Assembly (NCBI GenBank): GCA_009991425.1
Contig: JAACWH010000046.1
Span: 1 to 64,000 of the forward strand
DNA from: Leptospira sp.
GTDB taxonomy: Bacteria; Spirochaetota; Leptospiria; Leptospirales; Leptospiraceae
Length of the DNA: 64,000 nucleotides
Reading direction: 5' to 3'
Positions within the stretch are counted from its first letter, which is position 1, and the number at the start of each line of letters is the position of its first letter. The notes beneath the pieces were generated by a model that was not told the origin of the DNA, did no database searches, and saw only the letters and a program-made list of their open reading frames with translations. This document shows positions 36,820 to 45,690 of this stretch, piece after piece. Made by a program: the position numbers and the translations under genes.

Positions 36820-36841
36820 TAAAATAGTAGATATTGATAAT
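36813..36841 (+). promoter_or_regulatory. Candidate promoter of the RND-TolC gene
   Basis: GTGTCA (36813-36818) and GATAAT (36836-36841) are 17 bases apart on the plus strand, overlapping the -35 of the divergent TetR promoter. Transcription would start within the palindromic operator at 36847-36863. Confidence 0.4.
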
Positions 36842-36846
36842 TTAAA

Positions 36847-36863
36847 TGTAGACAATGTCAACA
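36847..36863. promoter_or_regulatory. Palindromic operator, probably bound by the TetR regulator
   Basis: TGTAGACAATGTCAACA is a 17-base near-perfect palindrome with 8-base arms (7 of 8 matched) around a central base. It lies at the expected transcription start of the pump gene, where a bound TetR-type repressor would block transcription. Confidence 0.6.
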
Positions 36864-36885
36864 CAAAAGATTGCACTGTCAAATT

Positions 36886-39800
36886 ATGGAAAATTCAGAT
36901 AAAATTCTATCGAAGACTCGATTTTTTTGGATGCTTGGAATTGCAGGAACCTTAATTGGCTTTATTTCATGGTTTACGATTCCAAAGGAAGAAGACCCAA
37001 GGTTAAAGCCAAGATTCGGATTTGTGAAATTGATCTATCCAGGAGCCTCTGTTCCTCAAATACAAAAGTATGTTGTAGAAGAAACTGAAAGGGAACTTGC
37101 TTCTGTGGAAGCAATTGAGAAAATTTCTACTACCATTCGATCTGGCTTTGCCGGAATTCGAATTGAGTTTAAAGCTACATTGAAAGATGACTCTAAGATT
37201 TCGAGATCCTGGGATGAAGTACAAGATGCTTTAGATAAGGCGTACAAAGTGTTCCCTGAAGGTGCACTGGAACCTGATTTAGATCGAAAGCTTGATCAAG
37301 AGGCTATGTTAGTTTCCGTTTCAGTTCCTGAGGATAATCCAGTACAAAGTCATGAATGGTTGATTGATTTAGAAAACGAGCTTCTAAAAAATCCTAATGT
37401 TTCTAGGATTAGGAGAATTGGTGATGAAGGAAGCCAAATTTCCATACAAATAAATGAACAAAAACTAAGTAATTCTGGATTATCCATTAATCAACTATTA
37501 GGTCAAATCCTTCTTGCAAATACACAAATCGCAAGTGGCTACATAGAAACCGATCAAACTCGTATCAATATCCAAGCTACAAATGCATTCGAAAGGCTGG
37601 ATGAATTAAAAGTTTTCCGTATAGCAACAACAAATGGATATACCGTTCCTCTTGAAAGTCTAGCTAATATTCAATTAGAATTCATATCTCCAGAAGGCGA
37701 AGAGATGAGGTGGATGGGCAAAAAAGTCTTAGGCTTAGGACTTGTCTCTAAGAAAGGAATAGATCTACGAAAATTTGGTAGCTCAGTAGAGAAATCTATA
37801 GCTGAATTTAAATCTAAATTTTCAGAAACTGAATCTTCTATAAAACCTGAAGTAACAATTATCAATTCACAGCCCGATTACGTGAAAGGAAGATTGAATG
37901 ATCTATCTTTTTCTTTACTCTCCTCGATAGGACTTCTTTCAATATTTATGATTTTATTTATGGGAATTAGAGTTGGTCTTTCTGTTTCCATTATGCTTCC
38001 AGTAATTTCTTTAATTTCATTTGCAATATATTCAGTGATAGGTGGTATATTACACCAAATTGCTATTGCCGCCTTTGTTCTTTCTTTTGGGATTTTGATC
38101 GACAATATTGTGGTAATTGTAGAAAGCATCCAAGAAAAACTGGATCAAGGTTTAGATAAGTTCTCAGCAGGTTCTGAAACAATTCGCGAATTCCAAGTCC
38201 CCTTATTGTCATCTACCATAACAACGATTGCATCCTTTCTTCCTATGGCATTGGCAAATGACACATCAGCAGAATTTACAGAAGCAATTCCAAAGATTGT
38301 GATTATATCATTGATTGTTAGTTTCTTAGCATCCATTTTCCTTAGCCCAAGTCTCTCTATGAGATTTCTCCAAGCAAAGAAAAAATTACCAGAAGGTAGC
38401 ACAGCCTTAGAAAAATTAGGTCTATCGATTGCTAATGTCTCAATTCAAAAGCCCAAAACCTTACTTCTTTGTTTTTTAGTCTTTCTACTTTTAGATTTTG
38501 CTAGTTTTCCATTTATGAAATTTAAATTTTTCCCATCAGCAGATAGAAACCAAGCTATATTAGAACTTTCTTTTCCTGAAGGAACAGCGTATTCAAAAAC
38601 AAAACGAACAGTAATGGATTTAGAAAATAAATTAAATGAACTAGATGGACTAAAAGGAATCGCTTCATTCATAGGAAGGTCAACTGCCTATTTTTATTAT
38701 AATCTTCCTCAAAAACCAAATGCACCACATCTTTCTCAGATTTTATTGATTTCGAATTCGAGTGTTTTTCCTTTAGAATTGGAAAATCAAATCAAAGAAA
38801 TTGCTCAGGAAACGGGAGCTAGAATACGTATGAAAAGTTTAGAACAGGGTCCTCCTTTAGAAGCATCGATCATAGTTCGAGTTTACCATTCAGACAACGA
38901 ATTCTGGAAGAATAAGCTTTATGAGTTTACTAAAGATCTTAACCAGGAAGATACAGTCGCATTAGCTTGGACAGAATCGATAGGAATTCAAGAGAAAATT
39001 TTATTTGAAACTGATGATGCCGAATTGGGAGAATTAGGTGGAACTAGAAGGGACGTTTCACTTGGACTTCTTAAATCGACTTACGGCATACCAGCCGGAT
39101 TTTTCAAGACAGGAAAAGAATCTGTCCCCATTAAGCTTACTTCTATTAATAAAGAATTAACGAATTTAAACTCCCTCAATAATTCATTAGTTGTTCAAAC
39201 TCCCGAAAGAGCTATCTCTGCCTCTCGAGTAACTAAGATAAAAAAAGAGAACTCAGAAGCAATTCATACTCTATACAATCGGAAATCCTATGTTTCTATG
39301 ATGGTAGATCTTAAGCGTTCCGAAAATCCTTCTCAACTCACTTCGCGTATATCAGATATGTTAATAGAAAATGGGCTTAGTCCTGGCGAAGATTTTGAAT
39401 TCGACGGTGAACAAGGAAATAGCCAAGAATCTAATTCAGCCTTGATGGAATCTCTTCCAATTGGAATGACTATACTGCTAGCAACACTTATGTGGCAGTT
39501 CAATAGTTACCGTTTGCTTTTGATTATTCTGACAACAGTCCCTACGGCCTTCTTAGGTCTGGTTCCAGGTCTAGTAATCTCAGGACAACCCTTTGGTTTT
39601 CTACCACTTCTAGCATTATTTGCCTTAATTGGAATTGCAGTAAACAATGGAATCATACTGATTGATAAATTTCAATCCTCCATGGCAGAAGGAAGTTCAG
39701 CTAAGGATGCGGTTCGTGTTGGAGTGAGCTCTAGGCTTAGACCCATTTTACTAACTTCAGGCTCAACTATACTGGGTATGATCCCTTTGGGATTTTCATC

Positions 39801-41418
39801 ATCAACTCTTTGGCCACCTTTTGCTTGGGCTATGGTTTCTGGTCTTCTGGTATCATCGGTATCGACATTATTTATAATTCCAAGGCTATATCTAATGTTC
39901 TACGACAACGATACACAAAGTAAATCAATTCAATATTCAGAATCAATTGTTGATTCTAATCAATTACAAGAAAAAGGAAAGAATGAAAAATCGAAGAAAG
40001 GTTCTTTCCGATTTAAAAATCCACTGGCAGGTTTAATGATGATCTTCTTCTTTTCCACATTGACTTCAAATATCCAATCTCAAGATCTTGAATTAGGTCT
40101 TGAAGTTCTGAATCCAAACAATCAAAAGATTACTAATTTAACTAAAATTAAGCGAATGAGTTTAAGTGAAATAATGGAAGAAGCAAAGAATTCTTCTCAA
40201 GCAAAAGCCGCCTATCATGAAGCTGCCCAAGCAAAAGCAGTTGTGCAAGAAGCCAAAAGAGGAACATACTTACCCAAGATTGGTCTCTATGGTGAAAGAG
40301 TCTTTCGAGATAAAGACCTTTATCTTGAAACACCGGCCGGAAATAGTAATTTTGGAAATAGAAATTTTAACCAAACAGGCTTAGAACTCTACCAACCTCT
40401 TTGGAATGCGAAGAATATGTACAACCTAATCCCATCTGCTGAACTTATGGCTGAGGCGGCTCGAAAGAAAGCTGTATGGGAAGGTAAAAGCGCTCAGTTT
40501 AATGCAATCAATTCTTATATTGATTGCGCTGGCTTAAAGATTAGATTGAATTCTTTTGACCAAAGAATTTCAAATTTAAATTCGCTTAACAAGGAAACAA
40601 GAAGACTAGTGAATAATGGTAAGGCAAAAGAAATTGATTTATTAAAGATCGATACCTCAGTTAAAAATTTAGAACGAGCCAAACTAAGTTTGACTAATCA
40701 ATATAACACCTGTACGCTTAATTTAGGAAGATTATTAGGAAAAGATTATTCAATCGAACCCATCGAAGAGTCTGTACCTTTTGCTAAGATCATTGCAAAG
40801 GATTCTTTATCTAAAACAAATCATTTATCCACTAAGTCAATAGAGCAGGATTTAGATTTACCTTCCGGTTCGAAGTGGCCCAGGGAAGACCTGGAGGCTT
40901 TTTCCTTACAAATAGATGCTCTAGTAAAGGAAAAGTCCTCCTATGATGCTGAGAACCTACCCGAAGTTTATGCAAAGGGAAATCTTGTGTATTCTGACCA
41001 AGCAAATATAAATCCATTTACATACTCACAGGTTGCAGTTGGTGCTAAATGGACAGTCTTTGATGGAGGAATCCGTTCTACTAAAATTCAACAAAAGGAA
41101 GAAGAAATAAAAAAACTCAAAGAACAATTTTTGGATGCAATGAGAAGTATAGAAATTTCCAAAAAGGATTGGAAAGGAAGAATACTATCTAATTCTGAAA
41201 ATTTAAAAAATTTAGAAGAAGAATTAGATTTAATTCTAAAAAGGAGTAACTCTGAACGGCAAAGAGCTAGGTCAGGAAGGAGCTCAATTGCTACCTTTTA
41301 TGAAATTCAAGATATGTTCTATGAAACTGAGCAAAATTCTAAATTAAACGAATGGGAGTTGTTAAGGTCAAAAATTGGTTATATGTATTCCTGTGGCAAT
41401 TTAGAAAAAATAGACTAA
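36886..41418 (+). CDS. RND efflux permease fused to a TolC-like outer-membrane channel
   Basis: 1510 residues from the ATG at 36886 (the frame opens with TTG at 36871). Residues 1-1005 are an RND (HAE-type) permease with 12 helices and two large periplasmic loops. Helix 4 has LIDNIVVIVES with D406 at the AcrB D407 position and Asn at D408; helix 10 has AVNNGIILID where AcrB has Lys940. Residues 1006-1045 are a polar basic linker, then a short hydrophobic segment (about 1046-1060) like a signal peptide, then a full TolC/OEP-type coiled barrel protein (about 1070-1510). No adaptor (HlyD-type) gene is adjacent. The cytoplasmic C-terminus of the permease followed by a signal-like helix gives correct topology for exporting the TolC part, perhaps after cleavage. 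A strong terminator follows. Confidence 0.85.
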   Translation: MENSDKILSKTRFFWMLGIAGTLIGFISWFTIPKEEDPRLKPRFGFVKLIYPGASVPQIQKYVVEETERELASVEAIEKISTTIRSGFAGIRIEFKATLKDDSKISRSWDEVQDALDKAYKVFPEGALEPDLDRKLDQEAMLVSVSVPEDNPVQSHEWLIDLENELLKNPNVSRIRRIGDEGSQISIQINEQKLSNSGLSINQLLGQILLANTQIASGYIETDQTRINIQATNAFERLDELKVFRIATTNGYTVPLESLANIQLEFISPEGEEMRWMGKKVLGLGLVSKKGIDLRKFGSSVEKSIAEFKSKFSETESSIKPEVTIINSQPDYVKGRLNDLSFSLLSSIGLLSIFMILFMGIRVGLSVSIMLPVISLISFAIYSVIGGILHQIAIAAFVLSFGILIDNIVVIVESIQEKLDQGLDKFSAGSETIREFQVPLLSSTITTIASFLPMALANDTSAEFTEAIPKIVIISLIVSFLASIFLSPSLSMRFLQAKKKLPEGSTALEKLGLSIANVSIQKPKTLLLCFLVFLLLDFASFPFMKFKFFPSADRNQAILELSFPEGTAYSKTKRTVMDLENKLNELDGLKGIASFIGRSTAYFYYNLPQKPNAPHLSQILLISNSSVFPLELENQIKEIAQETGARIRMKSLEQGPPLEASIIVRVYHSDNEFWKNKLYEFTKDLNQEDTVALAWTESIGIQEKILFETDDAELGELGGTRRDVSLGLLKSTYGIPAGFFKTGKESVPIKLTSINKELTNLNSLNNSLVVQTPERAISASRVTKIKKENSEAIHTLYNRKSYVSMMVDLKRSENPSQLTSRISDMLIENGLSPGEDFEFDGEQGNSQESNSALMESLPIGMTILLATLMWQFNSYRLLLIILTTVPTAFLGLVPGLVISGQPFGFLPLLALFALIGIAVNNGIILIDKFQSSMAEGSSAKDAVRVGVSSRLRPILLTSGSTILGMIPLGFSSSTLWPPFAWAMVSGLLVSSVSTLFIIPRLYLMFYDNDTQSKSIQYSESIVDSNQLQEKGKNEKSKKGSFRFKNPLAGLMMIFFFSTLTSNIQSQDLELGLEVLNPNNQKITNLTKIKRMSLSEIMEEAKNSSQAKAAYHEAAQAKAVVQEAKRGTYLPKIGLYGERVFRDKDLYLETPAGNSNFGNRNFNQTGLELYQPLWNAKNMYNLIPSAELMAEAARKKAVWEGKSAQFNAINSYIDCAGLKIRLNSFDQRISNLNSLNKETRRLVNNGKAKEIDLLKIDTSVKNLERAKLSLTNQYNTCTLNLGRLLGKDYSIEPIEESVPFAKIIAKDSLSKTNHLSTKSIEQDLDLPSGSKWPREDLEAFSLQIDALVKEKSSYDAENLPEVYAKGNLVYSDQANINPFTYSQVAVGAKWTVFDGGIRSTKIQQKEEEIKKLKEQFLDAMRSIEISKKDWKGRILSNSENLKNLEEELDLILKRSNSERQRARSGRSSIATFYEIQDMFYETEQNSKLNEWELLRSKIGYMYSCGNLEKID

Positions 41419-41455
41419 TTCCTATTAAACGAAAAACTGATACTGGAAACAGCTG

Positions 41456-41482
41456 AACCGGAACATTAGGTTTCGGTTTTTT
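41456..41482 (+). terminator. Rho-independent terminator of the RND-TolC gene
   Basis: AACCGGAAC (41456-41464) pairs with GTTTCGGTT (41470-41478) with one G-U pair and a 5-base loop, ending in TTTTTT (41477-41482). It lies 38 bases after the stop codon. Confidence 0.85.
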
Positions 41483-41583
41483 ATAATAGATTATAAAATT
41501 TTTTTTAGCTTGGAAATTTAATTTTTGAAACTATTATAATCTAAATCACTGGACTTTCTTAAAGGCCTGGCTATTTTATTCCT

Positions 41584-42087
41584 ATGCAAGAAATTTCCTC
41601 TAAATCTCCTGAAGAAAGTCAAGTTACAACAAGATATATTGTTATGCCAGACCATGCAAACCACTATGGAACAGCTTTTGGTGGTGTGATCATGTCTTGG
41701 ATTGATATGGTTGCGGCTATGGTTGCGCAAAGACATTGTGGAATGGAATCCGTTACTGCAAGTGTTGATCGCTTAACATTTATTACACCTATAAATGTTG
41801 GAGATCATGTCGTCTTAAAGGGTTCAGTTAATTTCACTGGAAAATCTTCTATGGAAATAGGCGTTCAGGTAACTAAAGAAGATCCCTATAATAATAAAGT
41901 TGTACGCGCCACTACTGCCTACCTAACTTTTGTCGCTCTTGATGCCAATAAAAGACCCTGCCAAGTCCCCAAGCTAATACCTCAATCCATAGATGAAATT
42001 CGCCGTTTTGAAAATGCTAAATTGAGAATCGAATCTATGCGTGATCTTTCCAAGAAGCTTAAACTTAAGAAAGAGGTTTTTTCCTAA
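41584..42087 (+). CDS. Acyl-CoA thioesterase, hot-dog fold (YciA/BFIT type)
   Basis: 167 residues with one hot-dog domain. VMPDHANHYGTAFGGVIMSWIDMVAAMVA holds the conserved Asn/His and catalytic-region Asp of acyl-CoA hydrolases in the YciA/cytosolic acyl-CoA thioesterase group. It cleaves acyl-CoA to free acid and CoA, buffering CoA pools. The C-terminal 40 residues are basic and helical. It stands alone after the RND-TolC terminator and is followed by an unrelated hypothetical gene after 79 bases. Confidence 0.88.
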   Translation: MQEISSKSPEESQVTTRYIVMPDHANHYGTAFGGVIMSWIDMVAAMVAQRHCGMESVTASVDRLTFITPINVGDHVVLKGSVNFTGKSSMEIGVQVTKEDPYNNKVVRATTAYLTFVALDANKRPCQVPKLIPQSIDEIRRFENAKLRIESMRDLSKKLKLKKEVFS

Positions 42088-42166
42088 AGAAATGAATGTA
42101 AAAAGTATTGCAAAAATATTTATTTCAATTCTAATCTAATATAGTCATAATAGTAGAGGTTTTTTT

Positions 42167-42676
42167 ATGATAGATTCAAAGATTAAGCTAGCAAAATTTT
42201 TAACAAAGACTGCAGACCGTATAGAAGAAGGAGCAGATTACTCCTGGGGGCACTTAGGTAAATGCAATTGCGGCCATCTTATCCAGACCATCACTCAATT
42301 ATCACCTGCATCTATCCATAGGGTCGCCTTACATCCAACTGGTGAGTGGACTGAACTTGCGAATGACTACTGTCCTACTTCTGGACTTGAGATGAATAGT
42401 TTAATTGAAAGTCTCTTGGATGCTGGAATTTCCAATGATGAAATCAGGCACTTAGAACATCTCGATGATCCAAAGATCCTTAAGAGATTACCTAAAGAAA
42501 GATCTTACTTAGAAAGAAATAGTAAGGTTGATGCTATTTTATATTTTAGAATCTGGGCAGAACTTTTGAAGGAAGACGTCATCAATTCTCATGATGAGAT
42601 GAAACAAAAAGTTTCACTAAGAGTTGAGGATGCAAATATTCAATTTGTTTCGCCTAAAGAGTTCGTAGAACTTTAA
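42167..42676 (+). CDS. Conserved hypothetical protein with CxCGH motif
   Basis: 169 residues, not recognised. It is probably soluble and cytoplasmic. A cluster near the N-terminus, LGKCNCGHLIQTIT, and the later ANDYCPTSG could bind a metal, but this is a guess. The C-terminal half is helical and charged. The start has AGAGG 8 bases upstream. It converges on folP with about 80 AT-rich bases between them. Confidence 0.65.
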   Translation: MIDSKIKLAKFLTKTADRIEEGADYSWGHLGKCNCGHLIQTITQLSPASIHRVALHPTGEWTELANDYCPTSGLEMNSLIESLLDAGISNDEIRHLEHLDDPKILKRLPKERSYLERNSKVDAILYFRIWAELLKEDVINSHDEMKQKVSLRVEDANIQFVSPKEFVEL

Positions 42677-42754
42677 TTATTAAAAGAAATATTTAAAGAT
42701 CTTCAAAGATTTTAAAAAGCTATTTGATCATCCTTCACTTTGATCGATTGTTTT

Positions 42755-43591
42755 TTAAGCTGATCCATTGTTTTTATGATAGATGAACTCCGATACTTTC
42801 ATTGCCTGTTTCAATTGCAATGGATCATGAGTTCGAATAAAATCCACACCATTTTCGTAGCAATACATTTCTGCTGCTAATGTAGCAGCAGATCTATCCA
42901 ATGGTGGAATATTTCCTATAGCTGCAGTTAGAAATGATTTTCGAGATACAGAAATTAGCACTTTGGAAAATTCTTTTTTGAATCTATTGATTTCCCTTAA
43001 GACACTGAAACTAAGATTTGCATCAGCTCCTAAGAAGAATCCCATACCTGGATCAAATATTATTTTATCTTCGGGAATACCTTTGGATACTAGAATGTTT
43101 CTTTTCGCTTCAAAAAATGTACAAATTGTATCCATAATGCTTTCTGGCTTGAGAAGAGAATCCTTGATTGCTTTATCCGTTTGAGAATGTGAATACATCA
43201 ATATAATATTAGGAATATAATCGGATGATTGCAAAATTTCAATACACTCTTCACTACGAAGTGCAGTAATATCATTCCAAAAATCAATTTTATACTCTAT
43301 GGCTTTTCGCAGCACGCCAGGTCGGAAGCTATCAATAGAAATTTGTTGTCCAACTGGAAAATCCTTTTGGATAGTTTGAATTAACTTTTCCAGCCTAAGC
43401 CATTCGATTTCTTCTGGAACAGGTTCTGCATCAGGATTAGAGGATTGAGCGCCGAGATCAATAATTCCAGCACCTGATTGAGCAAGAAATTTTGCTTGAA
43501 GGATAGCATTCTTGGACTCTATGTATTTTCCACCATCGGAAAAAGAATCTTCAGTAAGGTTTAAAATACCCAGTATCTCGCAGTTCTGCAT
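42755..43591 (-). CDS. folP: Dihydropteroate synthase
   Basis: 278 residues. DHPS joins p-aminobenzoate and dihydropterin pyrophosphate to make dihydropteroate in folate synthesis. Family signatures are ILGILNLTEDSFSDGGKY (pterin-site loop 1), IDLGAQSSNPDAEPVP (a variant of the usual GGESTRPG loop 2), FDPGMGFFLGADANLS and ISVSRKSFL. The loop-2 variant is somewhat unusual (AQSSNPDA in place of ESTRPGA). It is divergent from the OmpA gene with 60 bases between, and monocistronic. Confidence 0.88.
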   Translation of the reverse strand: MQNCEILGILNLTEDSFSDGGKYIESKNAILQAKFLAQSGAGIIDLGAQSSNPDAEPVPEEIEWLRLEKLIQTIQKDFPVGQQISIDSFRPGVLRKAIEYKIDFWNDITALRSEECIEILQSSDYIPNIILMYSHSQTDKAIKDSLLKPESIMDTICTFFEAKRNILVSKGIPEDKIIFDPGMGFFLGADANLSFSVLREINRFKKEFSKVLISVSRKSFLTAAIGNIPPLDRSAATLAAEMYCYENGVDFIRTHDPLQLKQAMKVSEFIYHKNNGSA

Positions 43592-43651
43592 TGTACCAGT
43601 AAGAAATACTCGACAGGAAATTCCAATATTTTCCGATAATTAGACCAGAGT

Positions 43652-45652
43652 ATGTTGAAAAGTAATTTCTTCAGATTTTCTATCCTCTTTCTACTTTCTT
43701 TGAGCTATATGATTTTCTCGGAAGATAGAAATTCCCACAGACCTTTTATGGAACCTCTGAATACTCAGAATGTAGAATACAATCCAGTCATTAGCCCTAA
43801 AGGGAATTACCTAGTTTTTCAATCCAATCGTCCCGGTGGTAAAGGAGGGATGGATATTTGGATTTCTGAAAATAAAAATTTTCCAAATCGAATAAAATTT
43901 CCTGAATGGAAGCCGCCAGAAAATTTTCAAGAACTGAATTCTGAATCCTTTGAGGGATTGTTTTCTATTTTATTCAACCAAGAAAATGATAAACCTGAAG
44001 AAGTCTATTTTACTTCCTTGAAGTCGGCTACTCGAGATGGTTACAAAGGCTTAAATATTTATTTTACAGATAGAATTGAAGGATCCAAAAATTGGAAAAA
44101 TCCAATTCATCTAAATGAAATCAATTCAAATTTTAATGATCGTATGCCCGCTATTTCTCCTGATGGAAAAATTCTTATTTTTAGTTCAGATCGTCCTGGT
44201 GGATTTGGAGGATTTGATTTATGGATTTCGTTTCGGTACGATAGAAATGAAAAGTGGTCAGAGCCAATTAATTTAGGCAATCGTATTAATACTTCCTTCA
44301 ATGAAATTGCACCTAGTTTTCATTGGGATGGTGAAACATTATATTTTAGTTCAGATCGTTCGGATTCAGAAAAGAAGTTTAGAATTTTAAGATCAAATTG
44401 GATGGAATCAGATCTCTGTCGAACAGAAGGTTTTGAAAAATTACTTTTACCTTACCGACAAGAATGTTGGGAAAATCCTGCTGAGCTAGGCTTTCCTTTT
44501 AATACTCAATTTTTTGAACCCGAGACTTCTGTTGGAGCATTTGATCGATATGATCCTAAAATTCCTTTGAGTGATTATCGCTTTAGTGATAATGAAGGGA
44601 TATCCATTAGTTCTGATGATCTTTGGGTGTATTTTGCTTCTAATAGACCTGGCGGACTGGGTCAGTTTGATATCTATAGATCACCTATGCCAGATGATAT
44701 GAGAAAGTCCTATGAATTTATTTTCAATGGTTTAGTCTTAGATGGTTCAGAAAAGCTTATGATAGGAATCGATTCAACACTCAAAATTTATGAGGAGACA
44801 AAACCTTTTAAAGTTATCACCTCATCACGTATAGGTGGAGAACTGAAACCAATCAATAAGGCTGATAAGGTTAAGAATTTTGAAACAGTATTAAAGACAG
44901 GACGCATGTATAGGGTAGAAGTTAGCTCGCCAGGATTTTACCCTACAGAATTGATAGTTGACCTGCGAGGTAATATAGGTCGTGGAAAATCTCGATACGA
45001 GACCATTGTTTTAGAAAAAATCAAACCAGTTCAGCCAAAAGTCGAAGGAATCGAATTTGCTGTCTATGATAAGAAAACAGAAGAGCTTATTCCAAATTCA
45101 AAAATTAAATTATTCACATCAACAATTAAAGAAGGAAGAAAATTAAGTTCTGAAAATGGAATTTATACTTTAATAAATTACCCTGAAGAAGACTTTGAAT
45201 TACAAGCTCAAGCAGAAGGCTATAAAACAGATACCTTCTTTTATGAACTAAAAGAAATACCAGATTTAGTTGGAAAATCAAATAAATTATTTCTTACTAA
45301 TTTAAAGGATATAGATAAAGTATTTGCTACTATAATTTATTTCCCAACAAATATAGCTGAATTATCAACAGATGATAAAAATAAATTAAATCTTTTGGCA
45401 AGTTATATGATTTCACATCCAAAAGAGATATTAGAAATTGGCGGTCATACCGACAATGTTGCAACGAAAGAGTATAATATAAAATTAAGTCAAACACGTG
45501 CTGAAAGTGTCAAAAGATACCTACTAGCTAAAGGAATTCCTGAATCTAGAATGAAAATTAAAGCATATTACTATTCACAACCTGCTGAGGATAACTCAAC
45601 AGAGCAGGGAAGAGCTAAAAATCGAAGAGTTAACTTTAAAAAAGTGGAGTAA
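43652..45652 (+). CDS. OmpA-family protein with PD40 beta-propeller repeats
   Basis: 666 residues. A signal peptide (about 1-22) is followed by WD40-like PD40 repeats with the typical SPKGNYLVFQSNRPGGKGGMD-type motif repeated near residues 48, 171, 226 and 329. A carboxypeptidase-like or beta-sandwich linker (about 370-550) comes next, then a C-terminal OmpA/MotB domain with GGHTDNVATKEYNIKLSQTRAESV, which binds diaminopimelate in peptidoglycan (Asp and Arg conserved). It should be a periplasmic or outer-membrane-associated anchor. It lies 38 bases before the PilZ-GAF gene, perhaps co-transcribed. Confidence 0.87.
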   Translation: MLKSNFFRFSILFLLSLSYMIFSEDRNSHRPFMEPLNTQNVEYNPVISPKGNYLVFQSNRPGGKGGMDIWISENKNFPNRIKFPEWKPPENFQELNSESFEGLFSILFNQENDKPEEVYFTSLKSATRDGYKGLNIYFTDRIEGSKNWKNPIHLNEINSNFNDRMPAISPDGKILIFSSDRPGGFGGFDLWISFRYDRNEKWSEPINLGNRINTSFNEIAPSFHWDGETLYFSSDRSDSEKKFRILRSNWMESDLCRTEGFEKLLLPYRQECWENPAELGFPFNTQFFEPETSVGAFDRYDPKIPLSDYRFSDNEGISISSDDLWVYFASNRPGGLGQFDIYRSPMPDDMRKSYEFIFNGLVLDGSEKLMIGIDSTLKIYEETKPFKVITSSRIGGELKPINKADKVKNFETVLKTGRMYRVEVSSPGFYPTELIVDLRGNIGRGKSRYETIVLEKIKPVQPKVEGIEFAVYDKKTEELIPNSKIKLFTSTIKEGRKLSSENGIYTLINYPEEDFELQAQAEGYKTDTFFYELKEIPDLVGKSNKLFLTNLKDIDKVFATIIYFPTNIAELSTDDKNKLNLLASYMISHPKEILEIGGHTDNVATKEYNIKLSQTRAESVKRYLLAKGIPESRMKIKAYYYSQPAEDNSTEQGRAKNRRVNFKKVE

Positions 45653-45690
45653 GTGTATTTTTATTCTTTAAAAATACGTCTATAGAACTT

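Noticed and set aside
37878..38672. Several 75-85-codon minus-strand frames inside the RND permease
   Set aside because: Antisense shadows of membrane-helix coding sequence without ribosome sites or motifs.
45655..45677. AT hairpin GTATTTTT/AAAAATAC between the OmpA and PilZ-GAF genes as a terminator
   Set aside because: The stem is almost only A-T pairs and no T-run follows, so it is too weak to call.
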